A stretch of 64,000 nt of DNA from Kitasatospora cheerisanensis KCTC 2395 (GTDB lineage: Bacteria > Actinomycetota > Actinomycetes > Streptomycetales > Streptomycetaceae), in NCBI RefSeq assembly GCF_000696185.1, contig NZ_KK853997.1, positions 1,287,389 to 1,351,388 on the forward strand, read 5' to 3'. The notes beneath the pieces were generated by a model, which worked only from the letters and a program-made list of their open reading frames with translations, ran no database searches and had not been told where the DNA came from. Every line of letters begins with the position of its first letter. Position 1 is the stretch's first letter. Positions 17,088-26,144 of the stretch are shown here, piece after piece. Both the position numbers and the translations under genes were made by a program.

Positions 17088-18494
17088 GTGGCCCGCGATC
17101 TGACGCTCTACTGGTGGGGGCAGACCGCCTCCACCGTCGGCTCCCTGTTCACCGCGGTCGCCCTGCCCGTGGTGGCGGTCGTCCACCTCGACGCGACGCC
17201 CGGGCAGATCTCGCTGATCGGTGCGGCGGCCACCCTGCCCGCCCTGCTGTTCGGCCTGCCGGCCGGCGTGCTGGCCGACCGGATCAGCCGGCCCCGGCGC
17301 ACCCTGGTGCTGCTCGACACGGTCTCCGCGCTGGCCATCGCCGCGGTGGCCGCCGCGGTGGCGGGCGACGTGGTGTCGATCCCGTGGCTGATCGCCCTCG
17401 CCCTGGTCACCGGCTCGGTGTCGGTGGTCACCGAGGTCGTGTACTTCCTGCACCTCAACCAGCTCGCCGAGGCCGGCGAGCTCACCAGGGCCCGGGCCAG
17501 GTTGCAGGCCGGCCAGTTCGGCGCGGGCCTGGTCGGCCGCCTGGCGGCCGGCCCGGCGATCGTCGCCTTCGGCACCGCGACCGCGCTGGCGGTCGACGCC
17601 GCCAGCTACCTGCTCAGCGCCACCGCCCTGCTGGTGATGACGCCGGTCGCACCGCTCGACCGGACGCCGCGGACCGGGCCGTCGGCCTTCGTCCGGGACG
17701 CGCTGGCCGGCGCCCGGATCCTGTTCGACACGCCGTTCTACCGGGCCCTGATGCTGCTGCTGGCCGTCCCGGTCTTCACCAGCGCGGGCACCGGCGCGCT
17801 CGGCGGCATCTACCTGCTGCACACCCTGCGCGTCCCGACCGGCGTGTTCGGCCTGGTCGGCATGGTGGCCGGCCTGCTCGGGCTACTGGGTTCGACGCTG
17901 GCCGGGCGGGTCCTCGCCCCGCCCCGCGACGCCCGGCGGGTCGTCGTGCTCTGCTACGCGGCGAGTTCGCTGGGCGCGCTGCTGTACCCCGCCGCCGGCG
18001 GCCCGCTCCCGCTCGCGCTGGTTCTGGCCGGTCTGGGCCTCGGTGTCCCCGCGCTGTTCGGCGCCGTCGCCAATGTGGCGCTCAGCCCGGTGCTGGTCGA
18101 CGGGACCAGCGAGGAGGCGCTCGGCCGCGTCATGGCGACCCTGCACGTCTACGCCGGCGCGCTCGGCCTGGTCGGCGCGCTCACCGGCGGCCTGCTCGGC
18201 GACCGGTTCGGCATCCGCCCCGCGATCTGGATGCTGGCCGGCGTCTCCGCGGCCGTCATGCTGCTGACCGCGCCGCTGGCCCTGCGCACGATCCGCCACG
18301 CACCGCCGCGCCCGGAGCCGGGCCCGGCCCCGCCGAGGAGGCCACCGCCGCCGCGCCGTGAGCACCCGGGCACACACCGTCGCCACAACCCGAACACAAG
18401 TGCTAGCGTCCGCGCATGGGATTACGCGGAACGCACCGCGCCGCCGCACGCGCCGCGATCGAAGGACTGCGGGAACTCTCCGCCCAGCGCCTGA
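17088..18494 (+). CDS. MFS transporter, likely peptide exporter; true stop probably 18361
   Basis: GTG start 4 nt after the lanKC stop. About twelve hydrophobic segments and an MFS-like LADRISRPRR loop between segments 2 and 3. As an MFS protein beside a RiPP synthetase it probably exports product or confers immunity (inference). As written, the frame runs to 18494, 79 nt into the next gene, with a basic tail whose codons often end in A or T, unlike the rest. One frame back, the tail would be GPAEEATAAAP with a stop at 18361, 42 nt before the next promoter. A missing C in the CCCGGCCCC run at about 18310-18330 would explain this. Confidence 0.8.
   Translation: MARDLTLYWWGQTASTVGSLFTAVALPVVAVVHLDATPGQISLIGAAATLPALLFGLPAGVLADRISRPRRTLVLLDTVSALAIAAVAAAVAGDVVSIPWLIALALVTGSVSVVTEVVYFLHLNQLAEAGELTRARARLQAGQFGAGLVGRLAAGPAIVAFGTATALAVDAASYLLSATALLVMTPVAPLDRTPRTGPSAFVRDALAGARILFDTPFYRALMLLLAVPVFTSAGTGALGGIYLLHTLRVPTGVFGLVGMVAGLLGLLGSTLAGRVLAPPRDARRVVVLCYAASSLGALLYPAAGGPLPLALVLAGLGLGVPALFGAVANVALSPVLVDGTSEEALGRVMATLHVYAGALGLVGALTGGLLGDRFGIRPAIWMLAGVSAAVMLLTAPLALRTIRHAPPRPEPGPAPPRRPPPPRREHPGTHRRHNPNTSASVRAWDYAERTAPPHAPRSKDCGNSPPSA
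18404..18409 (+). promoter_or_regulatory. Leaderless -10 element TAGCGT of LuxR gene
   Basis: TAGCGT ends 6 nt before the ATG at 18416, the spacing seen when transcription starts at the A of the start codon. No Shine-Dalgarno sequence precedes the ATG. Confidence 0.5.
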
Positions 18495-19510
18495 CCACCA
18501 GTCAGCTCTTCCGACGCGCCGACGAACTCCTGCGCCCTGTCCTGGAGTTCGACGCAGTCTGCTGGCACACCACGGACCCGGCCACCGGGCTGGTGAACTC
18601 GGTGCAGAGCGACGACCTCAACCTCGGCCAGTTCCAGGACGCCGTGCACCTGGAGGTGTGGGCGGACGACCTCGCCACCTTCCCGAAGATCCGCCGCAGC
18701 GGGGTGCACGCCGAGACCCTCAGCCGGGCCAGCCGGGGCGCGCCGCAGCACAGCATCCGGTTCCGCGAGCAGATCTCCCGGTACGGCTTCGGCGACGAGC
18801 TGCGTGCCGTGTTCGACGCGGCGGGCGGCATGTGGGGGTGCGCCGCCTTCATGCGGGCCACCGACCGCGGGCCGTTCCCGGCGCGGCAGCGCGAACTCGC
18901 CGACACCGCGGCCCGGTTGCTCGGCCAGCTGCTCCGGGCCAGCCACCTGCCGCCGGAGGAGCCGGCCCGCACCGACCCGACGCCCGCGGTCTTCCTGCTC
19001 GACCGGCACAACCGTCCGCGCGCCCTGTCCGGCCCGGCGGAGGAGCTGCTCGCCCGGCTCGCCGACCCCTCCCCCACCTCGCTGCGCGTGCCCACGGCGA
19101 TCGCGATGGCCGCCGAGCACGCCCGCCGCGCGGCGCACGGCCTGCCGACCCCGCACGTCCCGGTGCGGATCCGCACTCACGACGGGCACTGGTACCTGCT
19201 GCACGCCGCGACGCTGCGCGAGACGGCCGGCGGCGGCGCAGCGGACGAGGTCACCGTGGTCGCCACCCCGGCGTCCCCGGCGCACGTGATCCCGCTGCAC
19301 CTCGCCGCGTACGGGCTGACGGCCCGTGAGCAGGAGGTCGCACTGCTGCTGATCCGGGGCGCCGACACCCGGGAGGTCGCGCAGCAGTTGGCGATGACGC
19401 CGTACACGGTGCAGGACCACCTGAAGGCGGTGTTCACCAAGACCGGGGTGACCCGCCGTCAGGAGCTCACCGCCCGCATCATGCTGGCGCTCAACCCGCC
19501 GCCGGACTGA
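18416..19510 (+). CDS. LuxR-family transcriptional regulator
   Basis: 364 aa, apparently leaderless. The C-terminal HTH (about residues 298-355) reads LTAREQEVALLLIRGADTREVAQ in two parts, with recognition helix TPYTVQDHLKAVF. The N-terminal about 170 residues resemble GAF-like sensor regions of streptomycete LuxR proteins (VLEFDAVCWHTTDPATG). There is no receiver domain. It is the last gene on this strand of the RiPP locus, convergent with and overlapping the TetR gene by 20 nt; whether it controls the RiPP genes is unknown. Confidence 0.85.
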   Translation: MGLRGTHRAAARAAIEGLRELSAQRLTTSQLFRRADELLRPVLEFDAVCWHTTDPATGLVNSVQSDDLNLGQFQDAVHLEVWADDLATFPKIRRSGVHAETLSRASRGAPQHSIRFREQISRYGFGDELRAVFDAAGGMWGCAAFMRATDRGPFPARQRELADTAARLLGQLLRASHLPPEEPARTDPTPAVFLLDRHNRPRALSGPAEELLARLADPSPTSLRVPTAIAMAAEHARRAAHGLPTPHVPVRIRTHDGHWYLLHAATLRETAGGGAADEVTVVATPASPAHVIPLHLAAYGLTAREQEVALLLIRGADTREVAQQLAMTPYTVQDHLKAVFTKTGVTRRQELTARIMLALNPPPD

Positions 19511-20206
19511 CGTTCTCGTCCATCAGGCGGTTCAGCCACTCGCGGAGCAGGGCGGTCTCGGCGGCGGTGAACCCGGCGGGCTCGCCGGGCAGGGCGGCGT
19601 CCAGGGCGATGGCGAGGGCGGCGGGGGTGTGCACCTCGGGGCGGGGGCACCGGTGATCGCCGCGAGGACGGTCTCCCGGGTGCGGGTGGACAGCGCGAGG
19701 TCGCGGGCGGCGGGCGGTTCGGCGATCAGCGTCAGGGTGACGCCGAGGGCGGTGGCCCGGATCATCTGCGCGGCCATCGGCACCGGCACCAGCAGCCGGC
19801 CGTCCCGGGCGGCGCGCTCCAGCATCGCGGTGAGCACCCGGCCCGCGCGCTCGGCGGCCTCGACGGCCGTGCCGGGGCGGTCGGCGCTGTGCATCAGGAC
19901 GTAGAAGGACGGGTGGGTGAGCCCGAACTCGACGTGCAGGTCCCAGCCGCGGCGCAGGTCCTCGACCGGGTCGGGGCCGGGCGCGCGGGAGGACTTCTCC
20001 GCGAGGTAGCGCTCGAAGCCGTAGCCGACCACGGCGTCGATCAGGCCCTGCTTGTCGCCGAACAGCCGGTACAGGGTCGGCGCCTGCACGCCCGCGGCCG
20101 CGCCGACGGCGCGGGTCGACATGGCCTCGCTCCCGCCCCGGGCGAGGAGTTCGGCGGCGGCGGCGAGGATGCGCTCGCGCGGGTCGGTGGGGCTCTCTGC
20201 GCTCAT
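19491..20206 (-). CDS. TetR-family repressor, apparent frameshift near C-terminus
   Basis: ATG 20206. The N-terminal HTH is AAAELLARGGSEAMSTRAVG then GVQAPTLYRLFGDKQGLIDA. The frame ends in Pro-rich nonsense after ITGAPAP at about 19645; adding one base in the run of Cs restores EVHTPAALAIALDAALPGE and ends NRLMDENVSPAAG at 19491. It faces an aldo-keto reductase across a 108-nt gap with dyads, the classic autoregulated divergon. Confidence 0.85.
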
Positions 20207-20230
20207 GCGGAGCAACGTTACCGGATTCTT

Positions 20231-20280
20231 GTTAGCACCGGATTATCAGTGCTACTGTTCTATCAATAGCGCCGCTAACA
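20231..20280. promoter_or_regulatory. Candidate TetR operators in the tetR/AKR gap
   Basis: TAGCAC (20233-20238) and GTGCTA (20249-20254) form a dyad with a 10-nt spacer. The outer half-site TGTTAGC (20230-20236) recurs inverted as GCTAACA (20274-20280). The gap is AT-rich compared with its surroundings, as expected for divergent promoters. Confidence 0.45.
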
Positions 20281-20314
20281 GCGCGGCGCCACCGCCACCC
20301 GGACGGGGAACCCC

Positions 20315-21310
20315 ATGGACACGCGCACCCTCGGCACCGACGGACCCGTCGTCTCCGCCCTCGGCCTCGGCCTGATGGGCATGTCGGACGCCTACGGCAC
20401 GGCCGACGACACCGAGTCGATCGCCACCGTCCACGCCGCCCTCGACGCCGGCGTCACCCTGCTCGACACCGGCGACTTCTACGGCATGGGCCACAACGAA
20501 CTGCTGCTGCGCGAGGCCCTGCGCGGCCGCGACCGCGACAGCGCCGTGATCAGCGTCAAGTTCGGCGCCCAGCGCGACGCGTTCGGCAACTGGCTCGGCT
20601 ACGACGCCCGCCCCGCCGCGGTCAAGGCCTCGCTCGCGTACTCGCTGCGCCGCCTCGGCACCGACCACATCGACGTCTACCGCCCGGCCCGCCTCGACCC
20701 GGCCGTCCCGATCGAGGAGACCGTCGGCGCGATCGCCGAGATGGTGCAGGCCGGCCTGGTCCGCCACATCGGCCTGTCCGAGGTCGGCGCGGAGACCCTG
20801 CGCCGCGCCCACGCCGTCCACCCGATCGCCGACCTGCAGATCGAGTACTCGCTGCTCTCCCGCGGCATCGAGGCCGAAATCCTGCCCACCGCGCGGGAGT
20901 TGGGCATCGGCATCACCGCCTACGGGGTGCTCTCCCGCGGCCTGCTCTCCGGCCACTGGAGCAGGCAGCGCGAGCTAGGCGCCCGCGACTTCCGCGGCTT
21001 CAGCCCGCGCTTCCAGGGCGAGAACCTCGACCACAACCTGGCCCTGGTCGAGGCGCTGCGCGCCGTCGCCGACGCCCGCGGCGCCACCGTCGCCCAGGTC
21101 GCCGTCGCCTGGGTCGCCGCCCGGGGGAAGGACGTCGTCCCGCTGGTCGGCGCCCGCCGCCGCGACCGCCTCGCCGAGGCCCTCGCCGCCGACACCCTCT
21201 CCCTCACCGCCGCCGACCTCGCCGCCGTCGAGGCGGCCGTCCCCGCCGGCTCCGCCGCCGGCACCCGCTACGCCGCCGCCTTCATGGACCAGCTCGACAG
21301 CGAACGCTGA
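20315..21310 (+). CDS. Aldo/keto reductase
   Basis: 331 aa. TIM-barrel [17 protein letters not shown] holds the catalytic Asp and Tyr, and ISVKFG the Lys. The usual catalytic His position (Y/H-R in DLYxxHR) reads [10 protein letters not shown], so His is replaced, as in some AKR13-like members. The C-terminal cofactor site [16 protein letters not shown] suits NADPH. GGGGAACCCC-type purines before ATG are weak, but the start fits the fold. It probably reduces small carbonyls and is induced by the ligand of the adjacent TetR protein. Confidence 0.9.
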   Translation: MDTRTLGTDGPVVSALGLGLMGMSDAYGTADDTESIATVHAALDAGVTLLDTGDFYGMGHNELLLREALRGRDRDSAVISVKFGAQRDAFGNWLGYDARPAAVKASLAYSLRRLGTDHIDVYRPARLDPAVPIEETVGAIAEMVQAGLVRHIGLSEVGAETLRRAHAVHPIADLQIEYSLLSRGIEAEILPTARELGIGITAYGVLSRGLLSGHWSRQRELGARDFRGFSPRFQGENLDHNLALVEALRAVADARGATVAQVAVAWVAARGKDVVPLVGARRRDRLAEALAADTLSLTAADLAAVEAAVPAGSAAGTRYAAAFMDQLDSER

Positions 21311-21395
21311 CCCCCGGCCGGCCGGGCCGCATGCCCGCCATAGCAGTGGAGGGAACTCGGTTGATCAACTGCCGCCCCTCCGATAGCAATTGCCC

Positions 21396-21947
21396 GTGAT
21401 TCACGGTGAAACGATCGGGCTGCGCGCCCGGCACGAGGACGACATCCCGGTCCTGCACTCCGAGCTGTACGAGGACGTGGCCACCCGGTCGCGCGCCGAC
21501 TCCCGCCCCTGGCAGCCCATTTCGGCGGCCTCGGGCCACTCGCCCTTCGTGGTGGCCGGGCCCACGGACGAGGCGGCCTGCTTCTCCGTCGTCGAACTGG
21601 CCTCGGGGGACCTGGCCGGCGAGGCCCTGCTCTGGGGCATCGACACCCACAACCGGACGGCGCACCTCGGCCTCGCGCTGCGCCCCGCCTTCCGCGGCCG
21701 CGGGCTCGCCGCCGACGTCCTGCACGCCCTGTGCGCGTACGGGTTCACCGTCCGCGGCTTCCAGCGCCTGCAACTGGAGACCCTCACGGACAACGCCCCG
21801 ATGCTCGCCGCGGCCGCCCGCGCCGGGTTCACCCGGGAGGGCACCCTGCGGCGCTCCGCCTGGGCCTGCGGCAGCTGGGCGGACGGCGCCGTCCTCGGCC
21901 TGCTCGCGGAGGAGTGGAAGCCCCGGGAGGCGACGGCCCGGCCGTGA
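21396..21947 (+). CDS. GNAT-family acetyltransferase
   Basis: 183 aa from GTG 21396. RimJ/RimL-like: VIHGETIGLRARHEDDIPVL at the start, acetyl-CoA loop ALRPAFRGRGLAADVL, then TLTDNAPMLAAAARAGFTREG (the N-rich motif of protein or antibiotic N-acetyltransferases). No Shine-Dalgarno is visible; TAGCAA at 21384-21389 may be a leaderless-type -10. Substrate unknown. Confidence 0.8.
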   Translation: MIHGETIGLRARHEDDIPVLHSELYEDVATRSRADSRPWQPISAASGHSPFVVAGPTDEAACFSVVELASGDLAGEALLWGIDTHNRTAHLGLALRPAFRGRGLAADVLHALCAYGFTVRGFQRLQLETLTDNAPMLAAAARAGFTREGTLRRSAWACGSWADGAVLGLLAEEWKPREATARP

Positions 21948-21963
21948 CGGAGCGGCCTCGCGA

Positions 21964-22001
21964 GCGACCCGGGACGCTCCCCTGCGGAGCGCCCCGGTCG
22001 C
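21964..22001 (+). terminator. Strong hairpin after acetyltransferase gene
   Basis: GCGACCCGGGACGCTCC pairs with GGAGCGCCCCGGTCGC across a short CCTGC loop with one bulge. It lies 17 nt past the stop. No U-tract follows, as is usual here. The remaining 22002-22133 holds the uracil permease leader, with a small dyad GCGACC/GGTCGC at 22070-22089. Confidence 0.55.
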
Positions 22002-22133
22002 GCTGGGTGACTCGGCCGGTCGGGTGATCCCCCGAGGTCAGGGCGGTGCGGGCGGTAGGAGATCATGGCGCGACCGGTTGCATGGTCGCCCACCAGGGTT
22101 TCGCACGGCAGAGCACAGAGACGAGGCAGGGAC

Positions 22134-23537
22134 ATGAAGGTCGCGTTCGGGTGGAAGCTGCACGGGGACGGTCGCTCCCCGCAGCCCGGGGCGGTGGTGA
22201 AGCCGGACGAGCGGCTGTCGTGGGGGCGGACGATCGGGCTGGGCGCACAGCATGTCGTGGCGATGTTCGGAGCCACCTTCGTGGCGCCGGTGCTGATGGG
22301 GCTGGACCCGAACCTCGCGGTGATGGTCTCCGGTGTCGCCACGATCTTCTTCCTGCTGGCGACCAGCGGCCGGATCCCCTCGTACCTGGGGTCGAGCCTG
22401 TCCTTCGTCGGCGTCGCGGCCGTGATCAAGGCGCAGGGCGGGGACGCGGCGACGCTGACCGGTTCGCTGCTGGTGGTCGGCGCGGTGCTGGCGGCCTGCG
22501 GCGCGGTCGTGCAGGGCTTCGGCGCGAAGGTGATCCACACGGTGCTGCCGCCGATCGTCACCGGCGCGGTCGTCATGCTGATCGGCTTCAACCTGGCGCC
22601 GGTCGCGGCCGGCACCTACTGGCCGCAGGACCAGTGGACGGCGCTGCTGACGATGTTCTTCACGGCGCTGGCCCTGGTGGTGCTGCGCGGCTTCTGGTCG
22701 CGGATCGCGATCTTCCTGGGCCTGGTCTTCGGCTACCTGGTGTCCTTCCTGCTCGACCGGATCTTCGGCCGGATCAACTCCCCGGTGGGCGGCGGCGCGG
22801 CCGTCGACCACTGGCGCCTGGACCTGTCGGGCGTCGGCAAGGCCGACTGGATCGGCCTGCCCTCGCTGCACGCCCCGAGCTTCTCGCTGTCGGCGATCCT
22901 GGTGGCGCTGCCGGTCGTGGTCGCGCTGATCGCCGAGAACGCCGGCCACGTGAAGGCCGTCTCCGAGATGACCGGTGACCCGCTGGACGACAAGATGGGC
23001 ACCGCGATCATGGCGGACGGCGCGGCCACCGTGCTCTCCACCGCGGTCGGCGGCCCGGCGACCACCACCTACGCGGAGAACATCGGCGTGATGGCCGCGA
23101 CCCGCGTCTACTCGACGGCGGCGTACTGGTGCGCGGCCGGCTTCGCGATCCTGTTCGGCCTGTGCCCGAAGTTCGGCGCGGTGATCGCGGCGATCCCGGG
23201 CGGCGTGCTCGGCGGCATCACCGTGGTGCTGTACGGCATGATCGGCCTGCTCGGCGCGCAGATCTGGATCCACAACAAGGTGGACCTGACGAACCCGCTG
23301 AACCTGGTCCCGGTCGCGGCGGGCGTCATCGTCGGCATCGGCAACGTCAACCTGAAGATCACCGACAACTTCGAGCTCGGCGGCATCGCCCTGGGCACCC
23401 TGATCGTCCTGATCGGCTACCACGGCCTGCGCGCGATGGCCCCGGCGCACCTCAAGCACCCGAGCCCCGCCAACGGCAACGGCCCGCTGCTCGACGAGGG
23501 CACCAGCGCCTACGACGACAGCAGGCCGGAGAGCTGA
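22134..23537 (+). CDS. uraA: NCS2-family uracil permease
   Basis: 467 aa from ATG 22134 (GAGGCAGGGA upstream). About 14 membrane segments. Family signatures: GAQHVVAMFGATFVAP at the start of TM1, ALIAENAGHVKAVSEMTG, with the substrate-binding Glu, and GGPATTTYAENIGVMAATRV. These match UraA-type uracil:H+ symporters rather than xanthine carriers. It has a short hydrophilic C-terminus. Convergent with the response regulator at 23569. Confidence 0.85.
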   Translation: MKVAFGWKLHGDGRSPQPGAVVKPDERLSWGRTIGLGAQHVVAMFGATFVAPVLMGLDPNLAVMVSGVATIFFLLATSGRIPSYLGSSLSFVGVAAVIKAQGGDAATLTGSLLVVGAVLAACGAVVQGFGAKVIHTVLPPIVTGAVVMLIGFNLAPVAAGTYWPQDQWTALLTMFFTALALVVLRGFWSRIAIFLGLVFGYLVSFLLDRIFGRINSPVGGGAAVDHWRLDLSGVGKADWIGLPSLHAPSFSLSAILVALPVVVALIAENAGHVKAVSEMTGDPLDDKMGTAIMADGAATVLSTAVGGPATTTYAENIGVMAATRVYSTAAYWCAAGFAILFGLCPKFGAVIAAIPGGVLGGITVVLYGMIGLLGAQIWIHNKVDLTNPLNLVPVAAGVIVGIGNVNLKITDNFELGGIALGTLIVLIGYHGLRAMAPAHLKHPSPANGNGPLLDEGTSAYDDSRPES

Positions 23538-23555
23538 GCCGACGCCCCGCGCCCG

Positions 23556-23574
23556 GCCTGACGGGCCGTCAGCC
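23556..23574. terminator. Short palindrome between convergent genes
   Basis: CTGACGG-G-CCGTCAG (23558-23572) lies between the permease stop and the response regulator stop and overlaps the latter. It could act as a bidirectional terminator. Confidence 0.35.
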
Positions 23575-24219
23575 GGCGAGTCCCGCGTCGCGGGCCAGCA
23601 GGGCGGCCTGGACGCGGTTGGTGACGGCGAGGGCCGTGAGGATCCGGCTGACGTGCGCCTTGACGGTGCTCTCCCGCATCGTGAGGCGCTCGGCGATGTC
23701 GGCGTTGGCCCGGCCCTCGGCGAGCAGCGCGAGCACCTCGCGCTCGCGCGGGGTGAGCCGCTCCAGGCGGGCCCGGGCCGCGCTCGCGGCGGGCCCGCCG
23801 CTCGCGTGGTAGCGGTCGATGACCCGGCGCGCGGCGGCGGGGTGGAGCATCGCGGAGCCCGCCGCGACCAGGTGGACGGCGCGCAGGATCTCGGCCGGGT
23901 CGGTGTCCTTGAGCAGGAAGCCGTCCGCGCCGGCGGCGAGCGCGTCGTAGACGTACCGGTCGAGGTCGAAGGTGGTCAGCGTGATCACCTTCGGCGCGTC
24001 CGGCAGCGCCCGCAGCCGGGCGGTGGCGGTGATGCCGTCCATCACGGGCATCCGGACGTCGACCAGGGCGACGTCGACCCGGAAAGCGCTTGCCCGTTCG
24101 ATCGCCTGGAGCCCGTCGGCCGCCTGCGCGACCACCTCGATGCCGGGGTCGCCGCCCAGCAGGTCGGCCAGGCCGAGGCGGACCAGCGCGTCGTCGTCGA
24201 CGATCAGGGTGCGGATCAT
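23569..24219 (-). CDS. NarL/FixJ-family response regulator
   Basis: 216 aa. The receiver has TLIVDDDALVRLGL, phospho-Asp in VALVDVRMPVMDG and Lys in GFLLKDTDP. The C-terminal LuxR HTH reads LTPREREVLALLAEGRAN then STVKAHVSRILTAL. Its start codon overlaps the kinase stop (ATGA), so both are translated together. Target promoters unknown. Confidence 0.9.
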   Translation of the reverse strand: MIRTLIVDDDALVRLGLADLLGGDPGIEVVAQAADGLQAIERASAFRVDVALVDVRMPVMDGITATARLRALPDAPKVITLTTFDLDRYVYDALAAGADGFLLKDTDPAEILRAVHLVAAGSAMLHPAAARRVIDRYHASGGPAASAARARLERLTPREREVLALLAEGRANADIAERLTMRESTVKAHVSRILTALAVTNRVQAALLARDAGLAG

Positions 24220-25355
24220 GCGGGACCGTCCTTCGGGGCGGGGTGCGGGAGTCGGGCGGAGAGCCGCCAGGAGCCGGTGCCGGCCGGGCCCGCGTCGAGG
24301 TGGCCGCCGAGGGCGGTGACGCGTTCGCGCAGGCCGACCAGTCCGTAGCCGGAGTCGACGGCGGCGGGCCCGGCGGCGCCGGCCGGGTTGGCGACGTGGA
24401 CCAGGGTGGTGGGCGGCCGGTAGTCGACCCGGACCTCGACGGGCGCGCCCGCGGCGTGCTTGCGGGCGTTGGTCAGCGCCTCCTGGACGATCCGGTACGC
24501 GGCCAGCCGGTGCGTGGTGGGGGCGTCGGGGGCGCGGCCGGTGACGGTCAGTTCGACCTGCTGGCCGGCCTCGCGGGCGTCCTCGACCAGCGCCCGGAGG
24601 TCCCGGACGGCGGGTGCTCCGGCGGGTGCGGCCCCCGGGTCGTGGAGTGCGCCGAGCACCTCGCGCAGGTCGGTGAGCGCCTCCACGGAGGCGGTGCGCA
24701 GCAGGGCGAGCCGGTCGGCGACGGGGCCGGGCAGCCCGCCGCCGCGGGTGGCGAGGACGCCGGCGTGCAGGGCGATCAGGCTGAGCCGGTGGGCGAGGAC
24801 GTCGTGCATCTCGGCGGCGATCCGGGTCCGTTCGGCGGCGCGCGCCGCGTCCTCGCGCAGCCGGGCCTCCACCCGGAGCTGTTCGACCTGTCCGGCGAGG
24901 GTGTGCACCAGGCGGCGCCGGTTGCCCTGCCACAGGCCGACCACCAGCCCGAACAGCAGCACCGTCAGGGTGGACACCCAGCGCTGCCCGACCCAGACCG
25001 AGGCGGCCCGCACCCCGGCAAGGTTGCCCGCCAGCGCGAGTGCCGCGCAGAGCACGGCCGTCCGGGTGCGGCGGGCCACGGCCAGGTCGAAGAGGACCAC
25101 GGCCAGCAGCAGGTCGAGCAGCCAGCCCCAGCAGGCGGTGGCCGCGGAGACCAGCAAGGGGGCGGCGGACAGCCGCAGTTGAGGAACCGTCAGGACCGCT
25201 GCGCACAGCGCGGCCGCGACGGTGACCGCCCACTGCCCGCCCGGGTCGTCGAGCCGGGCGCTGTTGTGGTGGATCGTCACCACCAGGAAGGCCAGGAACG
25301 CCGCCCGCCCGACGGTCGCCCACGCCGGGCTCCTCCACCATGTCACGCCGTCCAT
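24216..25355 (-). CDS. NarL-system sensor histidine kinase (HisKA_3)
   Basis: 379 aa. Four to six membrane segments in the first about 155 residues, without an extracellular sensor domain. The HisKA_3 phospho-acceptor lies in RIAAEMHDVLAHRLSLIALHAG. The HATPase has ALTNARKHA and SGYGLVGLRERV. Such intramembrane-sensing kinases often respond to cell-envelope stress. Start ATG 25355; the gene diverges from a methyltransferase. Confidence 0.9.
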   Translation of the reverse strand: MDGVTWWRSPAWATVGRAAFLAFLVVTIHHNSARLDDPGGQWAVTVAAALCAAVLTVPQLRLSAAPLLVSAATACWGWLLDLLLAVVLFDLAVARRTRTAVLCAALALAGNLAGVRAASVWVGQRWVSTLTVLLFGLVVGLWQGNRRRLVHTLAGQVEQLRVEARLREDAARAAERTRIAAEMHDVLAHRLSLIALHAGVLATRGGGLPGPVADRLALLRTASVEALTDLREVLGALHDPGAAPAGAPAVRDLRALVEDAREAGQQVELTVTGRAPDAPTTHRLAAYRIVQEALTNARKHAAGAPVEVRVDYRPPTTLVHVANPAGAAGPAAVDSGYGLVGLRERVTALGGHLDAGPAGTGSWRLSARLPHPAPKDGPA

Positions 25356-25465
25356 GCTAGGCAGCGTTCCCGGCCCGCCGGAGCGACGAACGGCCTTGTC
25401 CACCACCGACTTTCGTAGCGGCGGAGGAGCGCCGGACGGCGGTTCGAAGCCGCGCGCCCGGTTCC

Positions 25466-25471
25466 TAGCGT
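25466..25471 (+). promoter_or_regulatory. Leaderless -10 element TAGCGT of methyltransferase gene
   Basis: TAGCGT ends 7 nt before ATG 25479. There is no ribosome binding site. The same hexamer at the same distance occurs before the LuxR gene at 18416. Confidence 0.5.
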
Positions 25472-25478
25472 CGAGGGC

Positions 25479-26144
25479 ATGAGCGAGCAGACCACTCCCC
25501 CGCCGCGGCTCCGGGCCGACGGCTGGGCGTTCCTCCGCGAAGCCGTCCGCGACCTGCGCACCACGGGTGCGGTCGCCCCCAGCGGACGGGCCCTGGCGCA
25601 GGCCCTGGCCGCGCCCGTCTGGGCCCGCGCCCCGCATCCGATCGACGTGCTGGAGGCCGGCGCGGGCACCGGCGCCGTCACCCGCGTCCTGCTGCGCCAA
25701 CTGCCGCGCGGCGCCCGGCTGGACGTGGTGGAGGCCAATCCTCGGTTCGCGGCCCGGCTGCGCGAGCTGGTGGCCGGGCACCCGGCGAGCCGGGTGACGG
25801 TGCATCAGGCGTACGTGGAGGAGCTGGCCACCGAGCGGCGGTACGACGTGATCGTGTCCGGGCTGCCGCTGACCAACTTCACGCCCGCGCAGGTGGACCG
25901 GATCATCGCCCGCTACCTCGAACTGCTGCACCCGGGCGGCACCTTGACCTGGTTCGCCTACCTGGGCACCCGGCGGGCCCGGGCGCTGGTCGCCACCCGG
26001 GCCGAGGTCCACCGGCACGCCATGGTCGAACGCGCGCTGGCCGCCCGCCTGCGCGGCCGCACCACCGAGTGCCGGACGGTGCTGGCGAACCTGCCGCCGG
26101 CCCGGGTCTGGCAGCTGCACACCGAGGGGCCGGAACCCACCTAG
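25479..26144 (+). CDS. Class I SAM-dependent methyltransferase, phospholipid-type
   Basis: 221 aa. Motif I is DVLEAGAGTGAVTRVLL, motif II LDVVEANPRFAARL, and YDVIVSGLPLTNFTPAQV is the post-II region. The SGLPLTNF segment resembles PmtA-like phospholipid N-methyltransferases and rRNA-adenine dimethylase relatives. No membrane segment. The stop overlaps the convergent monooxygenase by 4 nt. Likely leaderless. Lipid substrate is inference. Confidence 0.75.
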   Translation: MSEQTTPPPRLRADGWAFLREAVRDLRTTGAVAPSGRALAQALAAPVWARAPHPIDVLEAGAGTGAVTRVLLRQLPRGARLDVVEANPRFAARLRELVAGHPASRVTVHQAYVEELATERRYDVIVSGLPLTNFTPAQVDRIIARYLELLHPGGTLTWFAYLGTRRARALVATRAEVHRHAMVERALAARLRGRTTECRTVLANLPPARVWQLHTEGPEPT

